A stretch of DNA of 64,000 nt from Rhizobiales bacterium 64-17 (GTDB taxonomy: Bacteria > Pseudomonadota > Alphaproteobacteria > Rhizobiales > Xanthobacteraceae), in the NCBI GenBank assembly GCA_001899285.1, contig MKWA01000002.1:302204-366203 (forward strand). Direction: 5' to 3'. Shown here in pieces: positions 20,295-29,249 of the stretch. A program made the translations under genes and the position numbers. Every line of letters starts with the position of its first letter. The first letter of the stretch is position 1. The notes under the pieces were generated by a model that was not told the origin of the DNA, searched no databases, and saw nothing but the letters and a program-made list of their open reading frames with translations.

Positions 20295-21455
20295 TCAGCC
20301 GATGATCGCGTGCGGCAAAAACCGCGACGTGTTCTTGGTGATCGGGCTTGCGTCCTCCCGCAACGACAAGCCGCAGGCTTTGCCCGCTGCGATCCATGAG
20401 CCAACCACGACATAGTTGCCGTCGAATTGCGGCAGCGGCGCGAGCGCCTGCCGGATGAAGCCTTCCGCACCGTAAGGCCCCGCATCGCGGTCGAGCGGCT
20501 TGCCCTGCGTCAGCAATTCGATATTGGCGCCTTCGCGCGAATAAAGCGGCTTGCGGGCGTATGAATTGCCAAGCGATAGGGCCTTGTCGTCGTCCTCGAA
20601 ATAGGCCGGCAGCAAATTCGGATGGTTCGGAAACATCTCCCACAGCAGCGGGAGAATGCCTTTGTTCGAGAGGATCGCTTTCCACGGCGGCTCCACGAAT
20701 TGCGTCGAGGCGCCGGGCAACGATGCGCCGAACGCCTCGCGCATCATCCACTCCCACGGATAAAGCTTGAACAGCAGTTCGATCGGGCGATCTTCGGTAT
20801 CGACAAACTGCCCGCGACCATCTTTTCCGATATCATCGACCGGGATCAGTTGCGTTTGCAGGCCGGCCTGCTGCGCGCAATCCTCAAGATACGCGACCGT
20901 TCCGGCATCTTCCGGGTTTTCCCGGATTGCCGTGAGCGCGAGCTTTCGTCCTGCGCCGATCGCCTTCCAGCCGGCAATCAACTGCTCGTGCAACGAATTG
21001 AACTGATCGGCAGTCGCCGGAAGTTTCCTGCCGGCTATCGCCTGTTCGAGCCATTGCCACTGGAACACGCCGGTCTCGAGCGCACCGGTCGGCGTATCGG
21101 CGTTGTATTCGAGAAGTTTCGCCGGCCCCTTGCCGTCGTAACGCAGATCGAAACGGCCGTAGAGCGAAGGATCGCCACGCTTCCAGCTTCGCGCGATCCA
21201 GTTCCAGAATGCGACCGGGATCGCCAGCCGTTTCAGGATACGGTCGTCATCGACGGCGCGCGCCACCAGTTCACGGCACATGCCGTCGAGTTCGGACGAC
21301 GGATCCTCCAGATCGTTTTCGATCTCTTTCAGCGTGAAACTGTAATAGGCACGCTCGTCCCAATAGCGTGCGCCGTCGATCGTATGAAAATCGAAGCCAA
21401 TCGCTTCGGCCTGTTCGCGCCAGTCGGGGCGTTCCTCGCAGGCGATCCGCTGCAT
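20295..21455 (-). CDS. Glutathionylspermidine-synthase-like ATP-grasp ligase (YgiC/YjfC type)
   Basis: A 386-residue protein of the glutathionylspermidine synthase preATP-grasp family, without the amidase domain of true Gsp. Its length equals E. coli YgiC and YjfC. Recognisable blocks are GRFDLRYDGKGPAKLLEYNADTPTGALETGVFQWQWLEQ (about residues 100-138), ELLFKLYPWEWM, the ATP-grasp loops SNKGILPLLWEMFPNHPNLLPA and PLYSREGAN, and the end YVVVGSWIAAGKACGLSLRED. These enzymes form an amide bond with ATP, but substrates are unknown. It is the last gene of a three-gene unit with a DUF1190-like and a DUF350 protein, 6 bases after the former. Confidence 0.88.
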   Translation of the reverse strand: MQRIACEERPDWREQAEAIGFDFHTIDGARYWDERAYYSFTLKEIENDLEDPSSELDGMCRELVARAVDDDRILKRLAIPVAFWNWIARSWKRGDPSLYGRFDLRYDGKGPAKLLEYNADTPTGALETGVFQWQWLEQAIAGRKLPATADQFNSLHEQLIAGWKAIGAGRKLALTAIRENPEDAGTVAYLEDCAQQAGLQTQLIPVDDIGKDGRGQFVDTEDRPIELLFKLYPWEWMMREAFGASLPGASTQFVEPPWKAILSNKGILPLLWEMFPNHPNLLPAYFEDDDKALSLGNSYARKPLYSREGANIELLTQGKPLDRDAGPYGAEGFIRQALAPLPQFDGNYVVVGSWIAAGKACGLSLREDASPITKNTSRFLPHAIIG

Positions 21456-21461
21456 CGGCGG

Positions 21462-21839
21462 TCAACTTCCGGATGATGCGTGTCCCGTCGATCCAAACCC
21501 GCCGCGCGCGGTGTGGGACGACGACGGCGAGGACACACCCGCCCTTGCCGACACGGTCGAGGTCCGCACGGTGTCGCGCGGCGTCGACCGCGACAGCCGC
21601 CGCCAGCCGGTCGAACTGGACGAATCCGAACTGCTACTCGACCATGCGCTGCTGCGGGTCCATGACGACGAGGAAGACCGGCTGCTCTGCGAACAGTTGG
21701 CCTGCGCCGCCTGCACTTGTGCCGGCGGGGCATTGGCGGGCGCCGGCGTGCAGGATCGCTGCGGCATCATCGCGTAGGCGGTGAAGCCGGCCGACGACAC
21801 GCCCATGAGCATCAATGCGACCTGCGAGGAGCGTTTCAT
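21462..21839 (-). CDS. YgiB/YjfM (DUF1190)-like Ser-rich exported protein
   Basis: A 125-residue protein with a basic start (MKRSSQ), a hydrophobic segment near 7-23, two cysteines (C30, C49) in an Ala/Pro-rich stretch, and a Ser-rich middle (about 50-77). Its C-terminus contains TARGGFGSTG, matching the RGGFG motif near the end of E. coli YgiB. It is shorter than E. coli YgiB. With the ATP-grasp gene 6 bases downstream and the DUF350 gene 4 bases upstream, it corresponds to the middle gene of the yjfL-yjfM-yjfC layout. It is probably exported or membrane-anchored. Assignment rests on context and the short motif. Confidence 0.65.
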   Translation of the reverse strand: MKRSSQVALMLMGVSSAGFTAYAMMPQRSCTPAPANAPPAQVQAAQANCSQSSRSSSSSWTRSSAWSSSSSDSSSSTGWRRLSRSTPRDTVRTSTVSARAGVSSPSSSHTARGGFGSTGHASSGS

Positions 21840-21843
21840 CCGC

Positions 21844-22257
21844 TCACCACGTCATCGATGCCGCGCTCAGGATTCCGGTCGCGACGGAGATGAAGCCGAG
21901 CCAGATGGCCGACGCCATCTCGCCGCGCGCGATCCGCCCGCATAGATCGGAGACCGCGATCCGGGCCGCGTAGAAAGTCCCAACCTGAACGATGAACGCG
22001 ATCACGGCCCAGACCGCGCAATCGAGGAGATCGGCGGCGTGCGCGACGGCGCTGGCGACGGGAAGACAAAATCCGATCAGGCTCAACCCCAGCGCGATCG
22101 CGGCACCGGGCGTGTTCTTCTCGATCAGTTCGAATTCGTTGTACGGCGTCGCGCGCGTATAGAAGAACAGATAGGCGATGACGGCGACAACCGACAGGCA
22201 GAAATACGCAACAAATGCCGGCAATCCCGCCAACGACTGCATAACCGTGCCGCCCAT
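21844..22257 (-). CDS. DUF350 (YjfL-type) four-helix membrane protein
   Basis: A 137-residue protein with hydrophobic segments near 10-33, 50-70, 77-98 and 113-135. The loop YNEFELIEKNTPGAAIALG before helix 2 is characteristic of the DUF350/YjfL family. The ATG at 22257 (MGGTVMQSL) has GGGGG upstream; the longer frame to 22302 adds only a non-conserved Arg-rich stretch. It is the first gene of the unit with the DUF1190-like protein and the ATP-grasp ligase, the same gene trio as E. coli yjfL-yjfM-yjfC. Its function is not established. Confidence 0.82.
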   Translation of the reverse strand: MGGTVMQSLAGLPAFVAYFCLSVVAVIAYLFFYTRATPYNEFELIEKNTPGAAIALGLSLIGFCLPVASAVAHAADLLDCAVWAVIAFIVQVGTFYAARIAVSDLCGRIARGEMASAIWLGFISVATGILSAASMTW

Positions 22258-22359
22258 GAGATGCCCCCGCGCTCGTGAATGACGCGGCGAAGATTGCAGC
22301 AATTCAGGGCCGGAAGCCAGCGGGCCAGGCCTCGTGACGGCGGCGTGATCAACAGGAGC

Positions 22360-23523
22360 TTATGTCGCGGCCATGTCCGCGCGACGCAGGGTCATGGCGG
22401 TCACAACGCCGGTGACGGCAAGGCCGATGCCGCCGGCGATCAGCGTCGCCCCGACCCCGATGTCGGTGAAGCCATGGCCGTACACGACGGGGCCGACGGC
22501 TTGTCCGAAATAGAACGCCATGGAATGCAACGCGAGCGCCGAGCCGCGCGCCGCCGGGGCCAGCTCGGTCGAGGCGACCTGGATAAAGCCGTGCATGAAA
22601 TACATGCCGAAGCCAAGCAGCAGGAAGCTGACGAATTCGTAAGGCCATGACAGGCGCAGCGCGAGCGCCATGAAGCACAGGCACATCACCATACCGCCGG
22701 CGACCGTGAGGCGGCGCGGCGAAATGAGCAGCAGCACCCGCGACACCACGAGCGTGTAGCCGAGTGCGCCGAGACCGAAGCCGGCGATCACCAGGCCGGC
22801 AATGGAGGCCCGCTCCTCGCCGGCCGCGGCCAACAGGTTGGCGACGTGCGGAAACAGGCCAAACACCAGCATCGCTTCGACGAACACAACGCCGAAGCAC
22901 CATTTCGCCTCCGGATTGCCGAAGATCGCGCGGTAGTTGGGACCGAGTGTCGACAGGTCGAACCGGCCGGGCGCACGATCCGGCAGGCGCCGCAAACCAA
23001 TCACCGCCACGACGAGCACGACAAACCCGACCAGCGCGGTGGCGACGAACACGCCGCGCCATCCGAACAGATCGGCAACCGCGCCCGCGCCGCTCGCGCC
23101 GAGCAGGTTACCGATCATCGCCGCACCGAGCAGCCGGCCGAGCGCCACCTGACGCTGCGCCAGCGGCACATTGTCGCCGACCACCGCGAGCGCGATCGGA
23201 AACACGCCGCCCGACGCGATGCCGGAGACGACACGCATGGCGAACAGCAGTTCGATGTTCGGAGCGAACGCTGCGACGACCGACGCGAGCACCAAGACCA
23301 GCAAACAACCGGTCATCAGCCGCGTCTTGTTGAACATGTCGGCCAACGCGCCGAGCACCGGCTGAATCGCGGCGTAAGGCAGCGCGAACGCCGTGGCGAG
23401 CAGCGCCACCGTGCCGGGATCGACGCTAAATGCCGTCGCGATTTGCGGGATGATCGGGTCGGTCGAGCGCGTGAACGTCGATGTCGCGAAGGCGACAAAG
23501 GCGACGATGTTCAGGACGTTCAT
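22360..23523 (-). CDS. Major facilitator superfamily transporter (DHA1-like)
   Basis: A 387-residue inner-membrane transporter with about twelve hydrophobic segments. The first half has the MFS loop motif PVLGALADMFNKTRLMTGC after helix 2 and VVSGIASGGVFPIALAVVGDNVP in helices 4-5. The layout and length fit the DHA1 drug or sugar efflux group. It lies 4 bases downstream of kdsA on the same strand, so the two are probably cotranscribed. The substrate is unknown. Confidence 0.85.
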   Translation of the reverse strand: MNVLNIVAFVAFATSTFTRSTDPIIPQIATAFSVDPGTVALLATAFALPYAAIQPVLGALADMFNKTRLMTGCLLVLVLASVVAAFAPNIELLFAMRVVSGIASGGVFPIALAVVGDNVPLAQRQVALGRLLGAAMIGNLLGASGAGAVADLFGWRGVFVATALVGFVVLVVAVIGLRRLPDRAPGRFDLSTLGPNYRAIFGNPEAKWCFGVVFVEAMLVFGLFPHVANLLAAAGEERASIAGLVIAGFGLGALGYTLVVSRVLLLISPRRLTVAGGMVMCLCFMALALRLSWPYEFVSFLLLGFGMYFMHGFIQVASTELAPAARGSALALHSMAFYFGQAVGPVVYGHGFTDIGVGATLIAGGIGLAVTGVVTAMTLRRADMAAT

Positions 23524-23527
23524 GACG

Positions 23528-24388
23528 TCAGGTCGACGGGCTTTGCGATTTCGCGATCCGATCGAACGCCATCAACCGCCGCAACAGGGCTTCCATCTCG
23601 CGCAGCGGCACCATGTTCGGCCCGTCGGACGGCGCATGGTCAGGATCCTGATGCGTCTCGATGAACACGCCGGCGACGCCGACCGCGACCGCGGCCCGTG
23701 CCAGCACCGGCACGAACTCGCGCTCACCACCCGAAGCCGTGCCGCGGCCACCCGGTTGCTGAACCGAATGCGTGGCATCGAAGATCACCGGCGCGCCGGT
23801 GTCGCGCGCGAGGATCGGCAATGCCCGCATGTCCGACACCAGCGTATTGTAGCCGAACGAAACGCCGCGCTCGGTCACCAGCACCTTCGGATTACCGGCG
23901 CTCGTCACCTTGGCGACCACGTTCTTCATGTCCCACGGCGCGAGGAACTGACCCTTCTTCACATTGACGACGCGGCCGGTCGCGGCGGCGGCGAGCAGCA
24001 GATCGGTCTGGCGCGACAGGAAGGCGGGGATTTGCAGAATATCGACCGCCGGCGCGGCGCGCGCGCATTGCTCGATCTCGTGCACGTCGGTGAGAACCGG
24101 CAGGCCGAGCGTCTCGCGGATTTCGGCGAACACCGGCAGGGCCTGATCGAGACCGACACCGCGCGCGGCGCCGGCGCTGGTGCGGTTGGCCTTGTCGAAT
24201 GAGGTCTTGAACACGAGGCCGATGCCGAGACGCGTTGCGATCTCCTTGAGCGCAGTCGCCATCTCCAGCGCATGCGCGCGGCTTTCCAACTGGCACGGTC
24301 CGGCAATCACCGCGAGCGGCAAATCATTGCCAAATCGCACGACTGACTTTTGGCCAACTGCCACTTCCGCTTGCGCGCTGCTCGTCAC
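23528..24388 (-). CDS. kdsA: 3-deoxy-D-manno-octulosonate 8-phosphate synthase
   Basis: Condenses arabinose-5-phosphate and phosphoenolpyruvate to Kdo-8-phosphate for lipopolysaccharide core. From GTG at 24388 it has 286 residues, the normal size. Motifs include AGPCQLESRAHAL, FKTSFDKANRTS, VLTDVHE, DILQIPAFLSRQTDLL, NVKKGQFLAPWDM, FDATHSVQQPGG and FIETHQDPDHAPSDGPNM. An AGGTGA ribosome-binding site lies seven bases before the GTG. The frame stays open to 24475, overlapping the upstream gene, but that part is not conserved. In many relatives kdsA lies next to pyrG and eno, as here loosely. Confidence 0.96.
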   Translation of the reverse strand: MTSSAQAEVAVGQKSVVRFGNDLPLAVIAGPCQLESRAHALEMATALKEIATRLGIGLVFKTSFDKANRTSAGAARGVGLDQALPVFAEIRETLGLPVLTDVHEIEQCARAAPAVDILQIPAFLSRQTDLLLAAAATGRVVNVKKGQFLAPWDMKNVVAKVTSAGNPKVLVTERGVSFGYNTLVSDMRALPILARDTGAPVIFDATHSVQQPGGRGTASGGEREFVPVLARAAVAVGVAGVFIETHQDPDHAPSDGPNMVPLREMEALLRRLMAFDRIAKSQSPST

Positions 24389-24443
24389 CGCGTCACCTGT
24401 CTTGAGCAAACCGGCCGGACCATGACCGCCCAGCCGCGGGCGG

Positions 24444-25307
24444 TCAACGGTCCTCCTCGAACACGATGGTTGCACCCATCGCAGTTCCGGGAGCGATCAC
24501 CAGACGGTCGGACTCGACCCGCGCCTCGACTTCGCCCGCCGCCAGGGCATCCTCGGCCGCGGCGATGTCGGTGACGGCAAAACGAAGCGCCGCCAGTTGC
24601 GGGCCGGCATCGACCGCCGGTGCGGCTACACCGTATTCCGCGGCGAACGCGGCCGGTGTCGTCACCGTGATCGTCCCCCGCGCGGTTTCGACGAACAATC
24701 CCGCAGCATCGGTCCGCACGTCGCGACCGGTCATGGCCGCCAGAAAATCGCGATGCGCGGCTGGATCGTGCGCGACTATCACCACGCCGGCGATACCGAT
24801 CGCGCTGTTGGCATGATGCTGGAAATCCGGATTCCAGAAATTCTCCGGATGATGCTGCTGACATGTCGCGAAATGAAGCCACGGCGACGCGCGATCATCG
24901 GCGAAGGCGAGCGAAAAGCCGACGCGAACGACGCTGCCATCCGGCCGCTTGCCGTCGCGCTCGAACCGCATCGCCTCGCCCACTCCAATTCCTTGCGTCT
25001 TGAACGCCGCGGCATCGGCGGCGGCATCGCGCGATTCCAGAATCAGCAGCGACAATCCCTCGCCCCGCCCCAGGAACGACTGATTGTACCGGCCGAACAT
25101 CCGCGAGAACCCGTCGTCTCCCAGCTTCTCCGGTTCGGCGACAGTGAGCACCTCGACGAAGAACCCGGGCAACTGGATCAAAACGTTGTGCGTCCCCCAC
25201 GGATGACGGTTGCGCGCGCCGGTGGTGAAGCCGAGGCGACGATAGAGATCGGCCGCCGCGTCGAGATCGCGAACGGCATGAACGACATGATCGAGTCCGT
25301 GTGCCAT
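24444..25307 (-). CDS. VOC/glyoxalase-like protein
   Basis: A 287-residue protein with two vicinal-oxygen-chelate modules, of the Glyoxalase_3 (PF13468) kind. The first module begins GLDHVVHAVRDLDAAADLYRRLGF and includes RHPWGTHNVLIQLPGFFVEVL. The second begins GIAGVVIVAHDPAAHRDFLAAMTG. The family has no general function, and substrate cannot be read from the sequence. The ATG at 25307 (MAHGLDHV) is preferred to the frame from 25385, whose extra N-terminus is not conserved. It is upstream of kdsA on the same strand. Confidence 0.82.
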   Translation of the reverse strand: MAHGLDHVVHAVRDLDAAADLYRRLGFTTGARNRHPWGTHNVLIQLPGFFVEVLTVAEPEKLGDDGFSRMFGRYNQSFLGRGEGLSLLILESRDAAADAAAFKTQGIGVGEAMRFERDGKRPDGSVVRVGFSLAFADDRASPWLHFATCQQHHPENFWNPDFQHHANSAIGIAGVVIVAHDPAAHRDFLAAMTGRDVRTDAAGLFVETARGTITVTTPAAFAAEYGVAAPAVDAGPQLAALRFAVTDIAAAEDALAAGEVEARVESDRLVIAPGTAMGATIVFEEDR

Positions 25308-25460
25308 CCCCGAGGGATAGCACGGAACGGTACAGGCACGCGAAAAGGGGCGAACCGGCCGTGAAACCGGTTCACCCCTCTTCACCGGAGCGCGGTTGGG
25401 AACGCAGCCCGGCGAATGCGCGATCCGTGGAGACTTGATCGCGGTGTGTTTGTCCTGGCG

Positions 25461-25682
25461 TTATTTCTGGGAGCGCTTTGCCATGTGGCGGTGGCGCCGC
25501 ATCGCGTGAGCCGGCTCGCAGGCTTTCCAGTAACCGAAGCCGAGGTCGTTGTTGGTTGAGACCCAGCACATCCCGCCTGATTGCACCGGACCGCCGGCGT
25601 AGTGGACTTCTTCAGCGCGCGCGCCGGTGCTGGCAGCCGCGAAAGCCGCGGCGAGCACGCCGGCAATGATCATCGTTCGCAT
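25461..25682 (-). CDS. Small secreted protein of unknown function
   Basis: A 73-residue protein with a clear signal peptide (MRTMIIAGVLAAAFAAASTGARA, cut likely after ARA-EE), then VHYAGGPVQSGGMCWVSTNNDLGFGYWKAC and a basic tail rich in His, Arg and Lys (MRRHRHMAKRSQK). Two cysteines in the mature part could form a disulfide. Short exported proteins with the MCWVSTNNDLGFGYW stretch are frequent in Bradyrhizobium-type genomes as hypothetical proteins, as I recall. It has its own 218-base upstream region with several inverted repeats. Confidence 0.72.
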   Translation of the reverse strand: MRTMIIAGVLAAAFAAASTGARAEEVHYAGGPVQSGGMCWVSTNNDLGFGYWKACEPAHAMRRHRHMAKRSQK

Positions 25683-25741
25683 TGTTCTATCCCCCGAATG
25701 GGTTTGTTTGCTACCGGCAGAGCGTCATCGGGGTGGCTGAT

Positions 25742-25766
25742 ATTTCCAATCGCGAGGCTTGGAAAT
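25742..25766. promoter_or_regulatory. Inverted repeat upstream of the small secreted protein gene
   Basis: Perfect 8-bp arms ATTTCCAA (25742-25749) and TTGGAAAT (25759-25766) with a 9-base spacer, 60 bases before the start of the small exported protein on the minus strand. It could be an operator or leader hairpin. Confidence 0.4.
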
Positions 25767-25834
25767 TTGCGGAGCCGGCTCGTATTTTTCATGCAAAAAA
25801 CCGAGCGTCCGATGTAACGGGCGTCCGGCAGAAA

Positions 25835-25857
25835 TCCAATAATTCCAGGTTATTGGA
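25835..25857. promoter_or_regulatory. Second inverted repeat in the pyrG downstream region
   Basis: Perfect 8-bp arms TCCAATAA (25835-25842) and TTATTGGA (25850-25857) around a 7-base spacer. It shares the CCAA/TTGG core with the repeat at 25742-25766 and lies just beyond the pyrG hairpin. Confidence 0.4.
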
Positions 25858-25863
25858 ACAAGG

Positions 25864-25887
25864 TTATGCGCCGCAAACGGCGCATAA
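25864..25887 (-). terminator. Perfect 10-bp hairpin downstream of pyrG
   Basis: Arms TTATGCGCCG (25864-25873) and CGGCGCATAA (25878-25887) pair perfectly around a CAAA loop, 13 bases past the pyrG stop. No U-run follows, so the hairpin may need Rho or serve as an mRNA 3' end stabiliser, but its position suggests transcript termination. Confidence 0.55.
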
Positions 25888-25900
25888 AATTGCGCAACGT

Positions 25901-27541
<1,641 letters not shown>

Positions 27542-27740
27542 TTATGTCGCAGGGTGCGATTCGACGAGATGAGATTCGGCAAGGCTGCCCCGCATCCCCA
27601 GCTCAGAAGCATCGATGCACAGAAAAGTTCGGGCCGCCGCCAGCATTCCTTATCGCAATCCATCGTCGTCAGGCTCACTCCAAAAACTCTCATCCGCCGC
27701 GCCGCGGCGGCTTCTTGCAAACGGGCTGTCCCAGACGTGA

Positions 27741-27764
27741 GAAGGGCCGGTTTCCCGGCCCTTC
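27741..27764 (-). terminator. Perfect 10-bp GC hairpin after secG
   Basis: GAAGGGCCGG (27741-27750) and CCGGCCCTTC (27755-27764) pair fully around TTTC, 11 bases past the secG stop on the minus strand. The minus-strand sequence continues TCACGTCTG without a clean U-run. This kind of hairpin is typical at gene ends in high-GC alphaproteobacteria. Confidence 0.65.
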
Positions 27765-27775
27765 CGAAGTCAGTG

Positions 27776-28168
27776 CTACTGTGAGCGCGGCACTTGCGGT
27801 CCGCTCGGGGCCGCCGGTGCATCCGGCGGGTTGGTGCTCTGGCGCAGCGTGTCGAGGATGCCGCCGCTGCCGCTGTTGAGCGGGGGAACGGTGCCCGGCG
27901 CCGCCGGTGCGGTCTGGCTGCCACCGCCGAGGATCGAGGTCGGCTTGCGGTCGACCCCCGCCAGGATCGACAGAACAAGGCTGGTGATGAAGAAGCAGCC
28001 GGCGATGATCGCGGTCGCGCGGGTCAGCGCATTGGTGGTGCCGCGGTTGGTCATGAACCCGCCGCCCCCGCCGATGCCAAGGCCGCCGCCTTCCGAACGC
28101 TGCAACAACACGAGGCCGATCAGGCCGAGCACCAGCATCAGATGGATGACGATCACGACGTGCTGCAT
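27776..28168 (-). CDS. secG: Protein translocase subunit SecG
   Basis: Small subunit of the SecYEG channel, 130 residues. Two transmembrane helices lie near 4-24 and 55-75, joined by the glycine-rich loop LLQRSEGGGLGIGGGGGFMTNRGTTNALTRAT typical of SecG. The long Pro/Ala/Ser C-terminal tail (about 80-130) is common in alphaproteobacteria. GAGGG precedes the ATG at 28168, and the longer frame to 28210 lacks support. It lies between tpiA and pyrG on the same strand, the usual order. Confidence 0.94.
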   Translation of the reverse strand: MQHVVIVIHLMLVLGLIGLVLLQRSEGGGLGIGGGGGFMTNRGTTNALTRATAIIAGCFFITSLVLSILAGVDRKPTSILGGGSQTAPAAPGTVPPLNSGSGGILDTLRQSTNPPDAPAAPSGPQVPRSQ

Positions 28169-28282
28169 AAGGCCCTCAAGCGTGCGGAACGGGCCACCCG
28201 GCCCGGACAACCTTGCGGTGTCATATAGGAATTCGCCGCGGTCTCTACACCAGCCCCCGGCGAATTTCCACCCCGGCGCAGC

Positions 28283-29038
28283 TCAGCGGTAGGCGGCCAG
28301 AATCCCGAGGAAATCGGCGGCTTTGAGGCTCGCGCCGCCGACCAGCGCTCCGTCGACGTTGGCGACCCCCATCAGTTCCACCGCGTTGGACGGCTTCACC
28401 GACCCGCCATAGAGGATGCGCATGCCCCGCCCCTCGGCGCCGAACCGCTTGACCAGATGGTCGCGGATGAAAGCGTGGACCTCGGCCACATCAGCCGCCG
28501 TCGGCGTCAGGCCCGTACCGATCGCCCAGACCGGCTCATAGGCCACCACCAGATTGGCGGCGGTCGCGCCGTCCGGCAGCGATCCCGAAAGCTGGCGGCC
28601 GACCACGTCGAGGGTCTTGCCGCTCTCGCGCTCGGCGCGCTGCTCGCCGACGCAGACGATGGCGGTGAGCTTGGCCCGCGAGGCGGCTTCCGCCTTCGCC
28701 CGAACCTCGGCGTCGGTTTCGTGGTGGTCGGTGCGCCGCTCGGAATGGCCGACGATCACGGCGTCCGCGCCGGCATCCGCCAGCATCTCGGCGGCAATAT
28801 CGCCGGTATGCGCGCCGGATGCCGCAGCGTGGCAATCCTGCCCGCCGATCCGCACCTTGCTTCCCTTGGTCGCGGCCGCGAACGACGCCACCAGGGTCGC
28901 CGGCGGACAGACCATGGTTTCAGCCCCGGCGATGGCGGCTGCACCCTCGACGATCTTGCGGAGTTCCGCGACCGAAGCCGAGAGCCCGTTCATCTTCCAG
29001 TTGCCCGCGACCAGCGGACGTGGCGTCGCATCCGTCAT
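28283..29038 (-). CDS. tpiA: Triosephosphate isomerase
   Basis: Interconverts dihydroxyacetone phosphate and glyceraldehyde 3-phosphate. The 251-residue protein shows the substrate-binding GNWKMN (K15), the catalytic histidine in VGHSERR, the catalytic glutamate in [12 protein letters not shown] with the adjacent flexible loop, and the phosphate site [17 protein letters not shown] precedes the ATG. It is divergent from ppiD across a 211-base gap and heads tpiA-secG-pyrG. Confidence 0.98.
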   Translation of the reverse strand: MTDATPRPLVAGNWKMNGLSASVAELRKIVEGAAAIAGAETMVCPPATLVASFAAATKGSKVRIGGQDCHAAASGAHTGDIAAEMLADAGADAVIVGHSERRTDHHETDAEVRAKAEAASRAKLTAIVCVGEQRAERESGKTLDVVGRQLSGSLPDGATAANLVVAYEPVWAIGTGLTPTAADVAEVHAFIRDHLVKRFGAEGRGMRILYGGSVKPSNAVELMGVANVDGALVGGASLKAADFLGILAAYR

Positions 29039-29155
29039 TGTTGCCCCTCAATGTGCGTGCCGGTTACCAGAGCCGCGGACGATGTGCCAGACGGCATCGG
29101 TTTCTTGTGCTGTGACCATCCCCCGCATGGCCCTTCATTCGCGATCCCTGTTTGG

Positions 29156-29184
29156 TTGCAAGGCCTTGGACCCCCCACTATAGT
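29156..29184 (+). promoter_or_regulatory. Candidate sigma-70 promoter for the ppiD-trp operon
   Basis: TTGCAA (29156-29161) and TATAGT (29179-29184) with exactly 17 bases between them, 65 bases before the ppiD ATG. It is the best -35/-10 pair in the divergent tpiA-ppiD gap and would drive the whole ppiD-trpEGDC-moaC-moeA run unless internal promoters exist. Confidence 0.5.
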
Positions 29185-29249
29185 GCGCCGCAACACCGCC
29201 GCTGCGCCCGCGCAGCGGCTTTCCCTTATCCCTCACATCAGGCGTAACG

